NCBI RefSeq assembly: GCF_004341205.1
Contig: NZ_SLUL01000016.1
Span: 10,582-56,576, forward strand
Source of the DNA: Thermolongibacillus altinsuensis
GTDB taxonomy: Bacteria > Bacillota > Bacilli > Bacillales > Anoxybacillaceae
Direction: 5' to 3'
Length of the DNA stretch: 45,995 bases
Part shown: positions 22,493-31,321 of the stretch, piece by piece
Position numbering within the stretch: the stretch's first letter is position 1
Layout of the letters: each line of letters begins with the position of its first letter
Notes under the pieces: model-generated
Seen by the model: only the letters and a program-made list of their open reading frames with translations
What the model was told of the DNA's origin: nothing
Database searches by the model: none
Position numbers and translations under genes: made by a program

Positions 22493-25400
22493 TTATTCTT
22501 TCGCAACAGCGTCTTTCTCTTCTTTAGCAGATTCATCTTTTGTTGGAATGACTTCTACTTGTTGAGAATCATCATCTTCGCCGAAATTTTCCATATTAAT
22601 TTCTTTTTCATCGCTAGATAAAATCGTAACGTCCATTCCTAAGCTTTGTAGCTCTTTAATTAAGACTTTAAACGATTCAGGAACACCTGGTTCAGGGACA
22701 TTCTCACCTTTAACAATAGCTTCATATGTTTTCACACGACCAATAACATCGTCTGATTTAACCGTGAGAATTTCTTGCAATGTATAAGCGGCACCATAAG
22801 CTTCAAGCGCCCATACTTCCATCTCACCGAAACGTTGACCACCGAATTGAGCTTTTCCGCCAAGTGGTTGTTGTGTAACGAGCGAGTAAGGACCAGTCGA
22901 ACGAGCATGTAATTTATCGTCAACCATGTGCGCAAGTTTAATCATGTACATAATTCCAACTGAAACGCGATTATCGAATGGCTCTCCTGTTCGACCGTCA
23001 TAAAGGACCGTTTTAGCGTCACGCGGCATTCCTGCTTCTTCCAATGTCGCCCATACATCTTCTTCACGCGCTCCATCGAATACAGGAGAGGCAACGTAAA
23101 TTCCTAGTTTTTTCGCTGCCATACCAAGATGCAATTCAAGCACCTGTCCAATGTTCATTCGTGAAGGTACGCCCAACGGGTTTAACATGATATCAATCGG
23201 TGTTCCATCCGGTAAAAACGGCATGTCTTCTTCAGGTAAAATTCGCGAAATAACACCTTTGTTACCGTGGCGACCAGCCATTTTGTCACCTTCGGAAATT
23301 TTCCGTTTTTGCACGATATATACGCGCACTAATTGGTTAACTCCCGGTGGTAGCTCATCGCCATCTTCGCGATTAAACACTTTTACATCCAACACGATAC
23401 CGCCGCCTCCGTGTGGAACACGAAGCGATGTATCGCGTACTTCACGAGCTTTTTCACCGAAGATCGCATGCAATAGGCGTTCTTCGGCTGTCAATTCAGT
23501 AACGCCTTTTGGAGTTACTTTACCTACAAGCAAGTCGCCGTCTTTCACTTCGGCACCGATTCGGACAATTCCACGCTCATCTAAGTTGCGAAGCGCATCT
23601 TCACCAACGTTCGGAATATCGCGTGTAATTTCCTCTGGGCCTAGCTTTGTATCGCGTGCCTCAGCTTCATATTCTTCAATATGGATGGACGTGTATACAT
23701 CTTCTTTCACAAGACGCTCACTCATAATAATAGCGTCTTCGTAGTTATATCCGTCCCATGTCATAAACGCAACAAGAACATTTCGTCCGAGTGCAAGCTC
23801 TCCTTTTTCCATCGATGGACCGTCAGCGAGAATTTCACCTTTTTCAACGATGTCGCCGACTTTTACAATCGGACGTTGGTTATAGCATGTTCCTTGGTTC
23901 GAACGAACGAATTTTAGAAGACGATATTTATCAAGATCTCCTTTTACTTCTTTTCCGTCTACTTCAATTAGGCGACGAACCCAAATTTCTTTTGCTTCCA
24001 CTCGCTCAACGATGCCTCGATGCTTACAAATCACAGCCGCTCCAGAGTCTTTGGCTGTTACATATTCCATTCCCGTACCGACAATCGGCGCCTCTGGTTG
24101 TAACAACGGAACAGCTTGGCGCTGCATGTTTGCACCCATTAAAGCACGGTTTGAGTCGTCATTTTCTAAGAATGGGATGCAAGCTGTTGCCGCCGATACA
24201 ACTTGTTTTGGTGATACGTCCATGTAATCGACACGGTCACGTTTCACGACAATATTTTCACCGCGGAAACGAGCAACGATATTTTCATCTAAAAACGTTC
24301 CGTCTTCAGCAATTCTTGCATTGGCTTGAGCCACCACATAGTTGTCTTCTTCGTCTGCTGTTAAATAATCAATTTGATTTGTAACTTTTCCTGTTTCCGG
24401 ATCAACACGACGATATGGAGTCTCAATAAATCCAAATTTATTGACTTTGGCATATGTTGATAACGAGTTAATTAAACCGATGTTCGGACCTTCTGGTGTT
24501 TCAATCGGACACATACGACCATAGTGAGAATAGTGAACGTCACGCACCTCAAATCCTGCACGTTCACGCGTCAATCCACCTGGTCCTAAAGCAGAAAGAC
24601 GACGTTTATGCGTTAACTCTGCTAACGGATTCGTCTGATCCATAAATTGAGACAATTGTGAGCTGCCGAAAAACTCTTTAATCGCAGCAATGACCGGTCG
24701 AATGTTAATGAGTTGTTGCGGCGTAATCGTGTTTGTATCTTGGATAGACATTCTTTCGCGAACGACACGTTCCATGCGGGAAAGACCAATTCGGAATTGG
24801 TTTTGTAGCAATTCACCGACAGAACGTAGACGACGATTTCCTAAATGGTCAATATCATCCGTATCACCGACTCCATGCAGCAAGTTAAAGAAATAGCTGA
24901 TGGATGCAATGATGTCTGCAGGAGTGATATGCTTCACTGTTTCTGGAATATATCCATTGCTAATGACATTGATAACTTTTTCGCCATCTGGATCATTTGG
25001 AGCATAAATTTTAATGGATTGTAGTGAAAACTCTTCTTCCACTACCCCACCAATTGGACGATATGTTCTAACTCCGATCCCTTTTTCTAAATGAGGTAAA
25101 ATGCGATCTAATGTTCTACGATCGAGCACTGTTCCTTTTTCAGCGATAATTTCACCTGTCTCTGGATCAACAAGTGTTTCCGCTAAACGTTGACCAAATA
25201 GGCGATTTTTAATATGAAGTTTCTTATTGATTTTATAACGACCAACGCTCGCTAAATCGTAGCGTTTTGGATCAAAAAAGCGAGAAATCAATAAGTTTTT
25301 AGCGTTTTCGACTGTCGGTGGTTCACCTGGACGTAAACGCTCATAAATTTCAAGTAACGCTTTTTCTGTACTTTCTGTATTATCTTTTTCAAGCGTGTTG

Positions 25401-26053
25401 CGAATGTACTCATTATCACCGAGCAAATCGATGATTTCTTGATCAGATCCAAACCCAAGAGCGCGTAAAAGCACGGTAACAGGCAATTTTCGCGTACGAT
25501 CAATACGAACGTAAACAACATCTTTGGCATCCGTTTCGTATTCTAACCACGCACCTCGGTTTGGAATAACAGTTGCGGAAAAACCACGTTTTCCATTTTT
25601 ATCAACTTTTCCACTATAATACACACTTGGTGAACGAACAAGCTGAGAAACGATGACACGTTCAGCACCGTTAATAATGAACGTTCCCGTTTCTGTCATT
25701 AAAGGAAAATCTCCCATAAAGACATCTTGTTCTTTAACTTCACCTGTCTCTTTATTAATGAGGCGTACCTTTACACGAAGCGGTGCTGCATATGTAACAT
25801 CTCGTTCTTTTGCTTCCTCAACAGAATACTTTGGTTCCCCTAAGCTATAATCAATAAATTCAAGCGCTAAGTTACCAGTAAAATCTTCAATTGGTGAAAT
25901 GTCTTGAAACATTTCACGTAAACCCTCTTCAAGAAACCACTTATAAGAAGAAGTTTGAATTTCAATAAGATTAGGCAATTCTAATACTTCACTAATGCGC
26001 GCATAACTTCTTCGTTGGCGGTGTCGTCCATATTGAACTAGTTGACCTGTCAA
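22493..26053 (-). CDS. rpoB: RNA polymerase beta subunit
   Basis: An 1186-residue subunit of RNA polymerase. The best start is TTG at 26051-26053, giving [20 protein letters not shown] as in B. subtilis; GAGGGG lies 8 bases upstream. A GTG three codons earlier overlaps that site and is less likely. The rifampicin pocket region [20 protein letters not shown] (about residues 460-480) has the ordinary residues of drug-sensitive enzymes. The acidic C-terminal tail ([20 protein letters not shown]) is unlike enterobacterial beta but usual for this family. Tandem promoters and a likely attenuator lie upstream. Confidence 0.97.
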   Translation of the reverse strand: MTGQLVQYGRHRQRRSYARISEVLELPNLIEIQTSSYKWFLEEGLREMFQDISPIEDFTGNLALEFIDYSLGEPKYSVEEAKERDVTYAAPLRVKVRLINKETGEVKEQDVFMGDFPLMTETGTFIINGAERVIVSQLVRSPSVYYSGKVDKNGKRGFSATVIPNRGAWLEYETDAKDVVYVRIDRTRKLPVTVLLRALGFGSDQEIIDLLGDNEYIRNTLEKDNTESTEKALLEIYERLRPGEPPTVENAKNLLISRFFDPKRYDLASVGRYKINKKLHIKNRLFGQRLAETLVDPETGEIIAEKGTVLDRRTLDRILPHLEKGIGVRTYRPIGGVVEEEFSLQSIKIYAPNDPDGEKVINVISNGYIPETVKHITPADIIASISYFFNLLHGVGDTDDIDHLGNRRLRSVGELLQNQFRIGLSRMERVVRERMSIQDTNTITPQQLINIRPVIAAIKEFFGSSQLSQFMDQTNPLAELTHKRRLSALGPGGLTRERAGFEVRDVHYSHYGRMCPIETPEGPNIGLINSLSTYAKVNKFGFIETPYRRVDPETGKVTNQIDYLTADEEDNYVVAQANARIAEDGTFLDENIVARFRGENIVVKRDRVDYMDVSPKQVVSAATACIPFLENDDSNRALMGANMQRQAVPLLQPEAPIVGTGMEYVTAKDSGAAVICKHRGIVERVEAKEIWVRRLIEVDGKEVKGDLDKYRLLKFVRSNQGTCYNQRPIVKVGDIVEKGEILADGPSMEKGELALGRNVLVAFMTWDGYNYEDAIIMSERLVKEDVYTSIHIEEYEAEARDTKLGPEEITRDIPNVGEDALRNLDERGIVRIGAEVKDGDLLVGKVTPKGVTELTAEERLLHAIFGEKAREVRDTSLRVPHGGGGIVLDVKVFNREDGDELPPGVNQLVRVYIVQKRKISEGDKMAGRHGNKGVISRILPEEDMPFLPDGTPIDIMLNPLGVPSRMNIGQVLELHLGMAAKKLGIYVASPVFDGAREEDVWATLEEAGMPRDAKTVLYDGRTGEPFDNRVSVGIMYMIKLAHMVDDKLHARSTGPYSLVTQQPLGGKAQFGGQRFGEMEVWALEAYGAAYTLQEILTVKSDDVIGRVKTYEAIVKGENVPEPGVPESFKVLIKELQSLGMDVTILSSDEKEINMENFGEDDDSQQVEVIPTKDESAKEEKDAVAKE

Positions 26054-26086
26054 CTGATTCACCCCTCAAATCAAACATTTATATCT

Positions 26087-26107
26087 TGACAAGTTTTCCA
26101 CTTGTCA
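26087..26107 (-). promoter_or_regulatory. Leader hairpin next to the rpoB start
   Basis: TGACAAGT and ACTTGTCA form a perfect 8-bp stem with a 5-base loop. It is about 30 bases upstream of the rpoB TTG. It is downstream of the attenuator-like hairpin and could influence translation; no family is recognised. Confidence 0.5.
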
Positions 26108-26123
26108 TAAGACAAAAAAGAAA

Positions 26124-26144
26124 TGGTTTCTTATAAGAAAACCA
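26124..26144 (-). terminator. Attenuator-like hairpin in the rpoB leader
   Basis: On the minus strand a hairpin TGGTTTTCTTATAAGAAACCA (with one extra base in an arm) is followed at once by TTTCTTTTTTG. It lies between the -10 boxes and rpoB, so it could stop part of the transcripts before rpoB. The stem is short and AT-rich, so strength is uncertain. Confidence 0.5.
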
Positions 26145-26192
26145 CATGTTTGACCTATTATATATTTTATAAGTTTTTCCATTAAAGCTAAA

Positions 26193-26221
26193 ATTATACA
26201 TACATACGCAATATGTGTAAA
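26193..26221 (-). promoter_or_regulatory. SigA-type promoter P2 upstream of rpoB
   Basis: TTTACA at 26216-26221 is separated by 17 bases from TATAAT at 26193-26198 on the minus strand. The -10 box is perfect and the -35 box has one change, so this is the stronger of two candidate rpoB promoters. Confidence 0.7.
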
Positions 26222-26249
26222 CTAAAAAATACACATTTAGCATTTTATA

Positions 26250-26278
26250 ATGGTATCATATAGAGAATTTAACGTCAA
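26250..26278 (-). promoter_or_regulatory. SigA-type promoter P1 upstream of rpoB
   Basis: TTGACG (26273-26278) and TACCAT (26250-26255) with a 17-base spacer and an extended TG before the -10 box. The -35 overlaps the end of the methyltransferase gene (stop at 26275). Confidence 0.5.
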
Positions 26279-26877
26279 CTTTTTTTTGCCTTAATAATGT
26301 AATAACCTTTTTTCTTTGTGACGACATCGACTTCTGGAAAAAGAGATTGGATTTTTTCTAATGCTGAAGGAGCTCCTTGTTTTTTCTGAATAACAACCCA
26401 CAGTTCTCCTTGAGGCAGTAAATAGTTCAGACTTTGCTCAAAAATGGAGTGAACGATTGATTTTCCAGCACGAATAGGCGGATTCGTAACAATTGCTGCA
26501 AATTTTTTTTCACCAACATTGCTAAATAAATCGCTTATGTAAATGCGAGCGTTATCAATTTGATTTCTTTGTTTATTGATGATCGCTAACTCAATCGCCC
26601 GTTCGTTAATATCGATCATTTCTACTGTTCGATGCGGGAAATCCTTTGCGAAGGCTAAACCAATCGGTCCATATCCACAACCAACATCTAAAAAATCCCC
26701 TTCAATATCTGGTTCTGTAAATGTTTCAATTAACAATCTTGAACCAAAATCAACTTCTTTTTTTGAAAAAACTCCATGATCAGCTGTAAATGTAAATTGG
26801 TGCCCTCTCAATGTAAATGTCCAATCAAACGGCTGACTTGCTACGGATGGACGATTGGAATAATAATGTTCACTCAA
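26275..26877 (-). CDS. RsmC-like class I SAM-dependent methyltransferase (YbxB family)
   Basis: A 200-residue protein starting with TTG (MSEHYYSNRPSVASQPFDWT) after an AAGGTG ribosome binding site. The SAM-binding motif FLDVGCGYGPIGLAFAKDF lies at about residues 61-79 and the catalytic NPPIRAGKS motif at about 131-139, a variant of NPPF/NPPY. That places it among RsmC/RlmG-type rRNA guanine-N2 methyltransferases; the exact substrate cannot be told, as the E. coli protein is twice as long. It sits between rplL and rpoB, where B. subtilis has ybxB. Confidence 0.9.
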   Translation of the reverse strand: MSEHYYSNRPSVASQPFDWTFTLRGHQFTFTADHGVFSKKEVDFGSRLLIETFTEPDIEGDFLDVGCGYGPIGLAFAKDFPHRTVEMIDINERAIELAIINKQRNQIDNARIYISDLFSNVGEKKFAAIVTNPPIRAGKSIVHSIFEQSLNYLLPQGELWVVIQKKQGAPSALEKIQSLFPEVDVVTKKKGYYIIKAKKS

Positions 26878-26912
26878 CCATTTTCACCTTCCTTGTGTTC
26901 TTTTCCGTCTTT

Positions 26913-26941
26913 ATTGTAAACGAATCGCCATCAAAACACAA
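26913..26941 (-). promoter_or_regulatory. Candidate promoter of the ybxB-type gene
   Basis: TTGTGT (26936-26941), 17 bases and TACAAT (26913-26918) on the minus strand, between the rplL terminator and the methyltransferase. The -35 box overlaps the terminator end, which makes the call moderate. Confidence 0.4.
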
Positions 26942-26970
26942 AAAAGCTCGCCACTACGAGCGAGCTTTTT
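26941..26970 (-). terminator. Terminator after rplL
   Basis: AAAAGCTCGC and GCGAGCTTTT form a perfect stem with a short loop, followed by a T-run on the minus strand (TTTTTTGTG). It is 16 bases beyond the rplL stop and ends the rplJ-rplL transcript. Confidence 0.9.
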
Positions 26971-26985
26971 ATATGCAAGCTGACA

Positions 26986-27351
26986 TTACTTAATTTCTAC
27001 GCTAGCGCCAGCTTCTTCAAGTTTAGCTTTGATTTCTTCAGCTTCTTCTTTAGAAACGCCTTCTTTAACTGGTTTTGGAGTGTTGTCAACTAAGTCTTTC
27101 GCTTCTTTTAAGCCAAGGCCAGTAAGTTCGCGTACAACTTTGATAACTTTAATTTTTTGTGCACCGCCATCAGTAAGGATGACATCAAATTCAGTTTTCT
27201 CTTCAGCAGCAGCACCACCAGCAGCACCGCCAGCAACTACTACAGGAGCAGCAGCAGTTACACCAAACTCTTCTTCGATTGCTTTTACTAATTCGTTTAA
27301 TTCTAAAACAGTCATATTTTTAACCGCTTCAATGATTTGTTCTTTAGTCAT
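26986..27351 (-). CDS. rplL: 50S ribosomal protein L7/L12
   Basis: A 121-residue acidic protein starting [20 protein letters not shown]. It is the multi-copy stalk protein that recruits and activates translation GTPases. The N-terminal dimerisation helices (about 1-30) are joined to the C-terminal globular domain by an alanine- and glycine-rich hinge near [19 protein letters not shown] (residues 33-51). The C-terminal domain has the [20 protein letters not shown] factor-binding region at about 75-94. It lies 46 bases after rplJ, whose product anchors it. Confidence 0.99.
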   Translation of the reverse strand: MTKEQIIEAVKNMTVLELNELVKAIEEEFGVTAAAPVVVAGGAAGGAAAEEKTEFDVILTDGGAQKIKVIKVVRELTGLGLKEAKDLVDNTPKPVKEGVSKEEAEEIKAKLEEAGASVEIK

Positions 27352-27397
27352 GATCGATCTTCCTCCTTAATCGTTATTTTTTTAGATTAGTTGTAAA

Positions 27398-27898
27398 TTA
27401 AGCACCTTGTTCTTCTTTTTTATCAGCAACTGCTTTTGTAACAAGAGCAAAGTTGCGAATAGGTGCTTGAAGGACGCTAAGCAACATAGAAAGCAAGCCC
27501 TCGCGAGATGGAAGCTCAGCAAGTGCTTTAACTTCTTCAACAGTTGCCAAGTTTCCTTCGATAATTCCTGCTTTAATTTTTAACGCTTCATACTTTTTAG
27601 TGAATTCGTTCAAAATTTTCGCAGGAGCTACAACATCATCGTTGCTGAATGCAATCGCGTTTGGACCTGTTAATATTTCGTCCAAACCTTCTAAACCTGC
27701 TTCAGCAGCAGCGCGACGAGTTAATGTGTTTTTGTACACTTTGAACTCAACGCCTGCTTCGCGAAGTTGTTTACGAAGTTCTGTTACTTCCGCTACGTTT
27801 AAACCGCGATAATCAACGATGATCGTTGATTTGCTAGCGCGAAGCTTTTCAGCGATTTCTGCTACTAATTGTTTCTTTTGTTCAAGTGCGCTGCTCAT
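27398..27898 (-). CDS. rplJ: 50S ribosomal protein L10
   Basis: A 166-residue protein when started at [20 protein letters not shown]; an upstream ATG adds 8 residues and is not in homologues. L10 forms the base of the stalk and binds L7/L12 dimers through its C-terminal helix. Conserved parts are [20 protein letters not shown] at residues 26-45, and [20 protein letters not shown] at about 61-80. The gene is controlled by the L10 leader immediately upstream, in which L10-L12 binding competes with readthrough in Bacillus. Confidence 0.98.
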   Translation of the reverse strand: MSSALEQKKQLVAEIAEKLRASKSTIIVDYRGLNVAEVTELRKQLREAGVEFKVYKNTLTRRAAAEAGLEGLDEILTGPNAIAFSNDDVVAPAKILNEFTKKYEALKIKAGIIEGNLATVEEVKALAELPSREGLLSMLLSVLQAPIRNFALVTKAVADKKEEQGA

Positions 27899-27944
27899 GT
27901 TTACACCTCCTGTAGAAATCAAAATTCAACACCATTTATACCGT

Positions 27945-28097
27945 TCAACAAAAAAACTCCATGTCAACGCAGACATGGAGGTACCCTAAAAGTGCTATAA
28001 CACGCACTTCTCTATACGTTTAAACACCTCGGTAGGAAATTAAGCCCTTCTCGGACACCTACTGTCTACGGTACAAATGATATTCACTTTTCAAACA
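27945..28097 (-). ncRNA. Ribosomal protein L10 leader (rplJL leader)
   Basis: The spacer between rplA and rplJ holds the L10 leader. It starts just after a promoter and includes the CCGAGAAGGGCTTAATTTCC segment near 28040-28060 and the conserved GGTGTTTAAACG part, which folds into the L10-binding kink-turn domain. It ends in the terminator at 27950-27980. In Firmicutes this leader senses free L10(L12)4 and controls termination before rplJ. The family call is from pattern recognition, not covariance search. Confidence 0.85.
27950..27980 (-). terminator. Terminator of the L10 leader
   Basis: CTCCATGTC and GACATGGAG form a perfect 9-bp stem with a 6-base loop, followed by a run of seven T on the minus strand. 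It is the regulated terminator of the L10 leader; the preceding GGTACC-type sequence can join an alternative pairing. Confidence 0.9.
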
Positions 28098-28103
28098 ACA
28101 ATT

Positions 28104-28133
28104 AATATACTACAACGATTATATAAAAGTCAA
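28104..28133 (-). promoter_or_regulatory. SigA-type promoter for the L10 leader-rplJ-rplL
   Basis: TTGACT at 28128-28133, 18 bases, and TATATT at 28104-28109 on the minus strand, just after the rplA stop. It would start transcription in the L10 leader. Confidence 0.6.
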
Positions 28134-28142
28134 CTATTTATC

Positions 28143-28844
28143 TTATCGAGCAACTGGGAAAGTAGCAGGATCTACTTTAATACCAGGTCCCATTGTTGAA
28201 GTAACTGTTACGTTTTTCACGTACGTACCTTTCGCTGCAGCTGGTTTTACTTTCAAGATTGTTTCATAAATAGTTGTGAAGTTTTCAATTAACTTCTCGT
28301 TTTCAAAAGAAATTTTACCGATTGGCACATGGATGTTACCCGCTTTGTCTACACGGTATTCTACTTTACCAGCTTTAATCTCTTTTACAGCTTTCTCAAC
28401 ATCAAATGTAACTGTTCCTGTTTTAGGGTTTGGCATTAATCCTTTTGGACCTAAGATGCGACCGATTTTACCTACTTCACCCATCATATCAGGTGTCGCA
28501 ACGATCACATCAAACTCGAACCAACCTTGTTGAATTTTGTTGATGTAATCTGTATCTCCAACGTAATCTGCGCCTGCAGCTTCCGCTTCTTTCGCTTTTT
28601 CACCTTTTGCGAAAACTAACACGCGTTGTACTTTACCTGTACCGTGTGGCAATACAACCGCACCGCGAATTTGTTGATCCGCTTTTTTAGGGTCTACTCC
28701 TAAACGGAATGCTACTTCTACAGTTGCATCAAATTTCGCGATGTTTGTTTTCTTTACTAATTCAATTGCTTCTGCAACAGAATAAGCTTTTGTGCGATCA
28801 ACTAACTTCGCTGCCTCTAAATATCTTTTTCCTCTTTTTGGCAT
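28143..28844 (-). CDS. rplA: 50S ribosomal protein L1
   Basis: A 233-residue protein started at [20 protein letters not shown]; the 28 extra residues of a longer reading come from the spacer and are rejected. A GGAGGAAAT ribosome binding site sits 7 bases before the ATG. L1 forms the mobile stalk that moves the E-site tRNA out and in many bacteria represses its own mRNA. The signature [21 protein letters not shown] lies near residues 118-138. A structured spacer with rplK lies immediately upstream. Confidence 0.98.
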   Translation of the reverse strand: MPKRGKRYLEAAKLVDRTKAYSVAEAIELVKKTNIAKFDATVEVAFRLGVDPKKADQQIRGAVVLPHGTGKVQRVLVFAKGEKAKEAEAAGADYVGDTDYINKIQQGWFEFDVIVATPDMMGEVGKIGRILGPKGLMPNPKTGTVTFDVEKAVKEIKAGKVEYRVDKAGNIHVPIGKISFENEKLIENFTTIYETILKVKPAAAKGTYVKNVTVTSTMGPGIKVDPATFPVAR

Positions 28845-28860
28845 TTTTATTTCCTCCTTA

Positions 28861-28945
28861 ATTGTGGTTTTAGCGGAAAGACCTCCCACGAATAAAGGTT
28901 GCGAAAACCACTTATTCCGCTTTCGCAACCTTTGTAAGCCATCAA
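28861..28945 (-). promoter_or_regulatory. Structured rplK-rplA spacer, possible L1 target
   Basis: A perfect 13-bp stem pairs 28894-28906 with 28921-28933 around a 14-base loop. Other pairings cross it: 28864-28871 with 28904-28911 (8 bp) and 28873-28878 with 28915-28920 (6 bp), which could form a pseudoknot or an alternative fold. The last of these segments ends a few bases before the rplA ribosome binding site. A role in L1 autoregulation is inferred. Confidence 0.55.
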
Positions 28946-29371
28946 TTAGTCTTCGATGACAATACCCATGCTGCGCGCAGTTCCTTCGATCATGCGCATA
29001 GCAGCTTCAATGCTCGCCGCATTTAGGTCTGGCATTTTCGTTTCAGCAATCTCGCGTACTTTATCACGCTTGATTGTTGCTACTTTATTACGATTTGGCT
29101 CACCAGAACCTGACTCGATACCAGCTGCTTTTTTAAGCAATACTGCAGCAGGCGGAGTTTTCGTAATAAATGTAAATGAACGGTCTTCATATACCGTAAT
29201 TTCAACAGGAATGATCAAACCTGCTTGATCAGCTGTACGAGCGTTGAATTCTTTACAGAATCCCATGATATTAACACCAGCTTGACCTAATGCAGGACCT
29301 ACTGGTGGTGCTGGGTTCGCTTTACCTGCAGGAATTTGCAATTTTACAACTTTGATTACTTTTTTAGCCAC
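28946..29371 (-). CDS. rplK: 50S ribosomal protein L11
   Basis: A 141-residue protein when started at GTG ([20 protein letters not shown]), exactly the family length; AGGAGGT lies 8 bases upstream. The 19 extra residues of a longer reading have no homology. L11 lies in the GTPase-associated centre, contacts 23S helices 43-44 and RelA, and is the thiostrepton target region. The signature [20 protein letters not shown] lies at about residues 114-133. It is followed by rplA after a folded spacer. Confidence 0.98.
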   Translation of the reverse strand: MAKKVIKVVKLQIPAGKANPAPPVGPALGQAGVNIMGFCKEFNARTADQAGLIIPVEITVYEDRSFTFITKTPPAAVLLKKAAGIESGSGEPNRNKVATIKRDKVREIAETKMPDLNAASIEAAMRMIEGTARSMGIVIED

Positions 29372-29452
29372 GAGACACACCTCCTTAAGTCCGTGATGTG
29401 GTATTAGGGATGTTCCCTCCCACTCCATATATGAAAAGCAATAATCGCATTC

Positions 29453-29470
29453 GTCTCAATCAATTGAGAC
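29453..29470 (-). promoter_or_regulatory. Hairpin in the rplK leader
   Basis: GTCTCAAT and ATTGAGAC form an 8-bp stem with a 2-base central spacer, so about 7 bp with a 4-base loop. It lies downstream of the rplK promoter's -10 box and upstream of the gene. No T-run follows. Confidence 0.45.
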
Positions 29471-29484
29471 ATACTGACCTTAAA

Positions 29485-29513
29485 ATATTATCACTTTTCT
29501 CTCATATTTGCAA
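29485..29513 (-). promoter_or_regulatory. SigA-type promoter of rplK-rplA
   Basis: TTGCAA (29508-29513), 17 bases and TAATAT (29485-29490), with TG one base before the -10 box (extended -10). It lies just after the nusG stop codon and gives rplK its own start site. Confidence 0.65.
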
Positions 29514-29524
29514 GTTGTTTACTA

Positions 29525-30058
29525 TTATATTTTTTCAATTTGTGAAAAGTCCAATTCGACAGGTGTTTCCCGTCCGAACATGTTTACAAGTACTTTTACC
29601 TTTCGTTTATCCATATCAATTTCTTCGATCGTTCCCGCAAAATTCGCAAACGGACCTTCTTTCACTTGAACGGTTTCATGTAATTCAAAGTCAAAATCAA
29701 GTTCAACTAAATCAACACCCATTCGTTTTAAGATGGCGTTGACTTCTTCTTCAAGAAGAGGAGTTGGTTTAGATCCTGCACCAGATGAACCAACAAATCC
29801 GGTTACCCCTGGCGTGTTGCGAACAACATACCAAGAATCATCAGTCATAATCATTTCTACTAGCACATACCCAGGAAACACTTTTCTCTTGACAACTTTC
29901 TTTTTTCCGCCTTTTGTGTCCGTCTCTTCTTCTTCTGGAACAACAACTCGGAAAATCTTATCTTGCATTCCCATCGATTCAACACGTTTTTCCAAGTTTG
30001 CTTTCACTTTATTTTCATATCCTGAATACGTATGAATAACATACCAGTTCTTTTCCAT
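29525..30058 (-). CDS. nusG: Transcription elongation/antitermination factor NusG
   Basis: A 177-residue protein starting MEKNWYVIHTYSGYENKVKA. The NGN domain (about 1-110) binds RNA polymerase, and the C-terminal KOW domain VKEGPFANFAGTIEEIDMDK at about residues 126-145 binds partners such as S10. In B. subtilis NusG promotes pausing at TTNTTT-type sites. A short linker region rich in EEEETDTKGGKKK is at about 40-52. The ribosome binding site lies some 11-15 bases before the ATG (AAGGAGGGAAGG). A promoter and terminator lie in the spacer upstream, which is unusual. Confidence 0.98.
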   Translation of the reverse strand: MEKNWYVIHTYSGYENKVKANLEKRVESMGMQDKIFRVVVPEEEETDTKGGKKKVVKRKVFPGYVLVEMIMTDDSWYVVRNTPGVTGFVGSSGAGSKPTPLLEEEVNAILKRMGVDLVELDFDFELHETVQVKEGPFANFAGTIEEIDMDKRKVKVLVNMFGRETPVELDFSQIEKI

Positions 30059-30112
30059 TGATTGGGACTTTAACGTCCTTCCCTCCTTAAACAGAGTGAT
30101 AAAGGCAAAATA

Positions 30113-30133
30113 AAAACCCGTTTACCGGGCTTT
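30113..30133 (-). terminator. Terminator in the secE-nusG spacer
   Basis: AAAGCCCG and CGGGTTTTT form a stem with a 5-base loop, followed by ATTTTG on the minus strand. It is 45 bases after the secE stop and about 55 bases before nusG, and it lies downstream of a predicted nusG promoter. Confidence 0.75.
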
Positions 30134-30154
30134 ATTTTCCTAATGTTATCTTCC

Positions 30155-30163
30155 ATTATATCA
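30155..30163 (-). promoter_or_regulatory. Extended -10 promoter upstream of nusG
   Basis: TGATATAAT is a perfect extended -10 element (TATAAT at 30155-30160). A -35 box is weak: TTGAAT overlaps the secE end at a 19-base distance. It would give a start near 30148, some 15 bases before the terminator. Confidence 0.5.
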
Positions 30164-30177
30164 TGGAGATACTGGAG

Positions 30178-30360
30178 TTATTCAAGTATGAAGCGAATTA
30201 ATTCTGAAATTCCTAAATCAACGATTGCAAAAAATACAGTCACAAACGCAACAGTAGCTAATACGGTAATTGTATAATTCACTAATTCTTTTCTTTTTGG
30301 CCAACTTACTTTTTTCATCTCGCGGACGACTTCGCGAAAAAATTTTGTCACACGCTGCAT
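30178..30360 (-). CDS. secE: Preprotein translocase subunit SecE
   Basis: A 60-residue membrane protein starting MQRVTKFFREVVREMKKVSW, the short single-span form found in Firmicutes. SecE clamps the two halves of SecY in the SecYEG channel. The amphipathic helix and conserved KKVSWPKRKELVNYT segment at residues 16-30 precede one transmembrane helix at about residues 33-55. It lies between rpmGB and nusG, the order in B. subtilis. The ribosome binding site GGAGGT is clear. Confidence 0.97.
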   Translation of the reverse strand: MQRVTKFFREVVREMKKVSWPKRKELVNYTITVLATVAFVTVFFAIVDLGISELIRFILE

Positions 30361-30421
30361 ATCGAAACCTCCAACAACTTGGGACTGTCGCTTTCAGACA
30401 ATCTTTGAAATATGTGCAAAT

Positions 30422-30571
30422 CTATTTCGTTTCGCGGTGGATCGTATGTGTATTGCAAACTTTGCAAAATTTTTTCATCTCAAGGCGTTCTTGGAGATTA
30501 ACAACATTTTTCATTGTTGAGTAATTTCGGCTATAACATTGACTACATGCTAAAATCACTTTTTTACGCAT
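30422..30571 (-). CDS. rpmGB: 50S ribosomal protein L33, zinc-binding form
   Basis: A 49-residue protein read directly, starting [20 protein letters not shown] and ending [11 protein letters not shown]33 is on the 50S near the E site. Two CxxC pairs, CSQC at residues 9-12 and CKVC at about 36-39, form the zinc ribbon, so it is the zinc-dependent type. It lies between sigH and secE in the standard Bacillaceae order; the ATG is preceded by the sequence GGGGGAGAAGT, a good ribosome binding site. Confidence 0.96.
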   Translation of the reverse strand: MRKKVILACSQCYSRNYSTMKNVVNLQERLEMKKFCKVCNTHTIHRETK

Positions 30572-30637
30572 ACTTCTCCCCCACCACACAACGTCTTAAA
30601 AACTTTACCATACAACGTTTTTTTATGTCAACTATCG

Positions 30638-31288
30638 CTATCGACCAACTCCTCGCATCTCGACATATTTTTCTAATTTCCGCTTTACCCTTTGCAAGGC
30701 GTTATCGATTGATTTCACGTGGCGATTTAGTTCCTCTGAAATTTCCTGATAAGACCTTCCTTCTAAGTAAAGAAGAAGAACTTTTCTTTCTAAATCACTT
30801 AAAAGTTCCGATATTTTCCCTTCAATACTATCGACTTCTTCACGGTTAATAAGGAGTTCTTCAGGGTTCATCACTTTTGCTCCTGAAAGCATATCCATTA
30901 ATGTTCGTGCCGAGTCATCCTCATAAATCGGCTTATCTAAAGACACATAAGAATTGAGAGGGATGTGTTTTTGGCGCGTAGCCATTTTAATCGCTGTAAT
31001 CATTTGCCTTGTAATACATAACTCAGCAAAAGCTTTAAATGATGTCTGCTTGTCCTCCTTAAAATCACGAATGGCTTTATATAATCCGATCATTCCTTCT
31101 TGAACAATATCTTCATGATCTGCCCCTACTAAAAAATAGGAACGCGCCTTCGCCCGAACAAAATTTTTATATTTATGAATTAAATAATCTAATGCATCGC
31201 TATCCCCTTGATGCACTAGATCAACTACTTCTTCATCTTCAAGATGTTTGTAATTTTTATGAAACTTCTCGCTAATGCTTGCGCTCAC
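30638..31288 (-). CDS. sigH: RNA polymerase sigma factor SigH (sigma-30)
   Basis: A 216-residue protein from a GTG start (MSASISEKFHKNYKHLEDEE). An ATG seven codons upstream lies at the predicted transcription start and has no ribosome binding site, whereas GGGGGGA precedes the GTG. SigH directs early sporulation and competence genes. Region 2, GDSDALDYLIHKYKNFVRAK to about residue 75, includes the -10 recognising part, and region 4 (SYQEISEELNRHVKSIDNALQR, about 177-198) is the -35 recognising helix-turn-helix. It lies between rae1 and rpmGB. Its presence implies a spore former. Confidence 0.95.
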   Translation of the reverse strand: MSASISEKFHKNYKHLEDEEVVDLVHQGDSDALDYLIHKYKNFVRAKARSYFLVGADHEDIVQEGMIGLYKAIRDFKEDKQTSFKAFAELCITRQMITAIKMATRQKHIPLNSYVSLDKPIYEDDSARTLMDMLSGAKVMNPEELLINREEVDSIEGKISELLSDLERKVLLLYLEGRSYQEISEELNRHVKSIDNALQRVKRKLEKYVEMRGVGR

Positions 31289-31321
31289 GCCGATCCCCCC
31301 GCCCCACACATGGATAAAAAT

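Noticed and set aside
23151-24384. Two 197-residue plus-strand open frames opposite rpoB
   Set aside because: Both are antisense shadows of rpoB; their residue composition (serine, arginine and threonine rich) reflects the complement of conserved codons.
29371-29428. An N-terminally extended L11
   Set aside because: The extra 19 residues have no homology and run over the AGGAGGT ribosome binding site of the GTG start.
29398-29742. A 114-residue plus-strand frame spanning the rplK-nusG spacer
   Set aside because: It overlaps nusG antisense and the rplK promoter region, with low-complexity sequence and no family resemblance.
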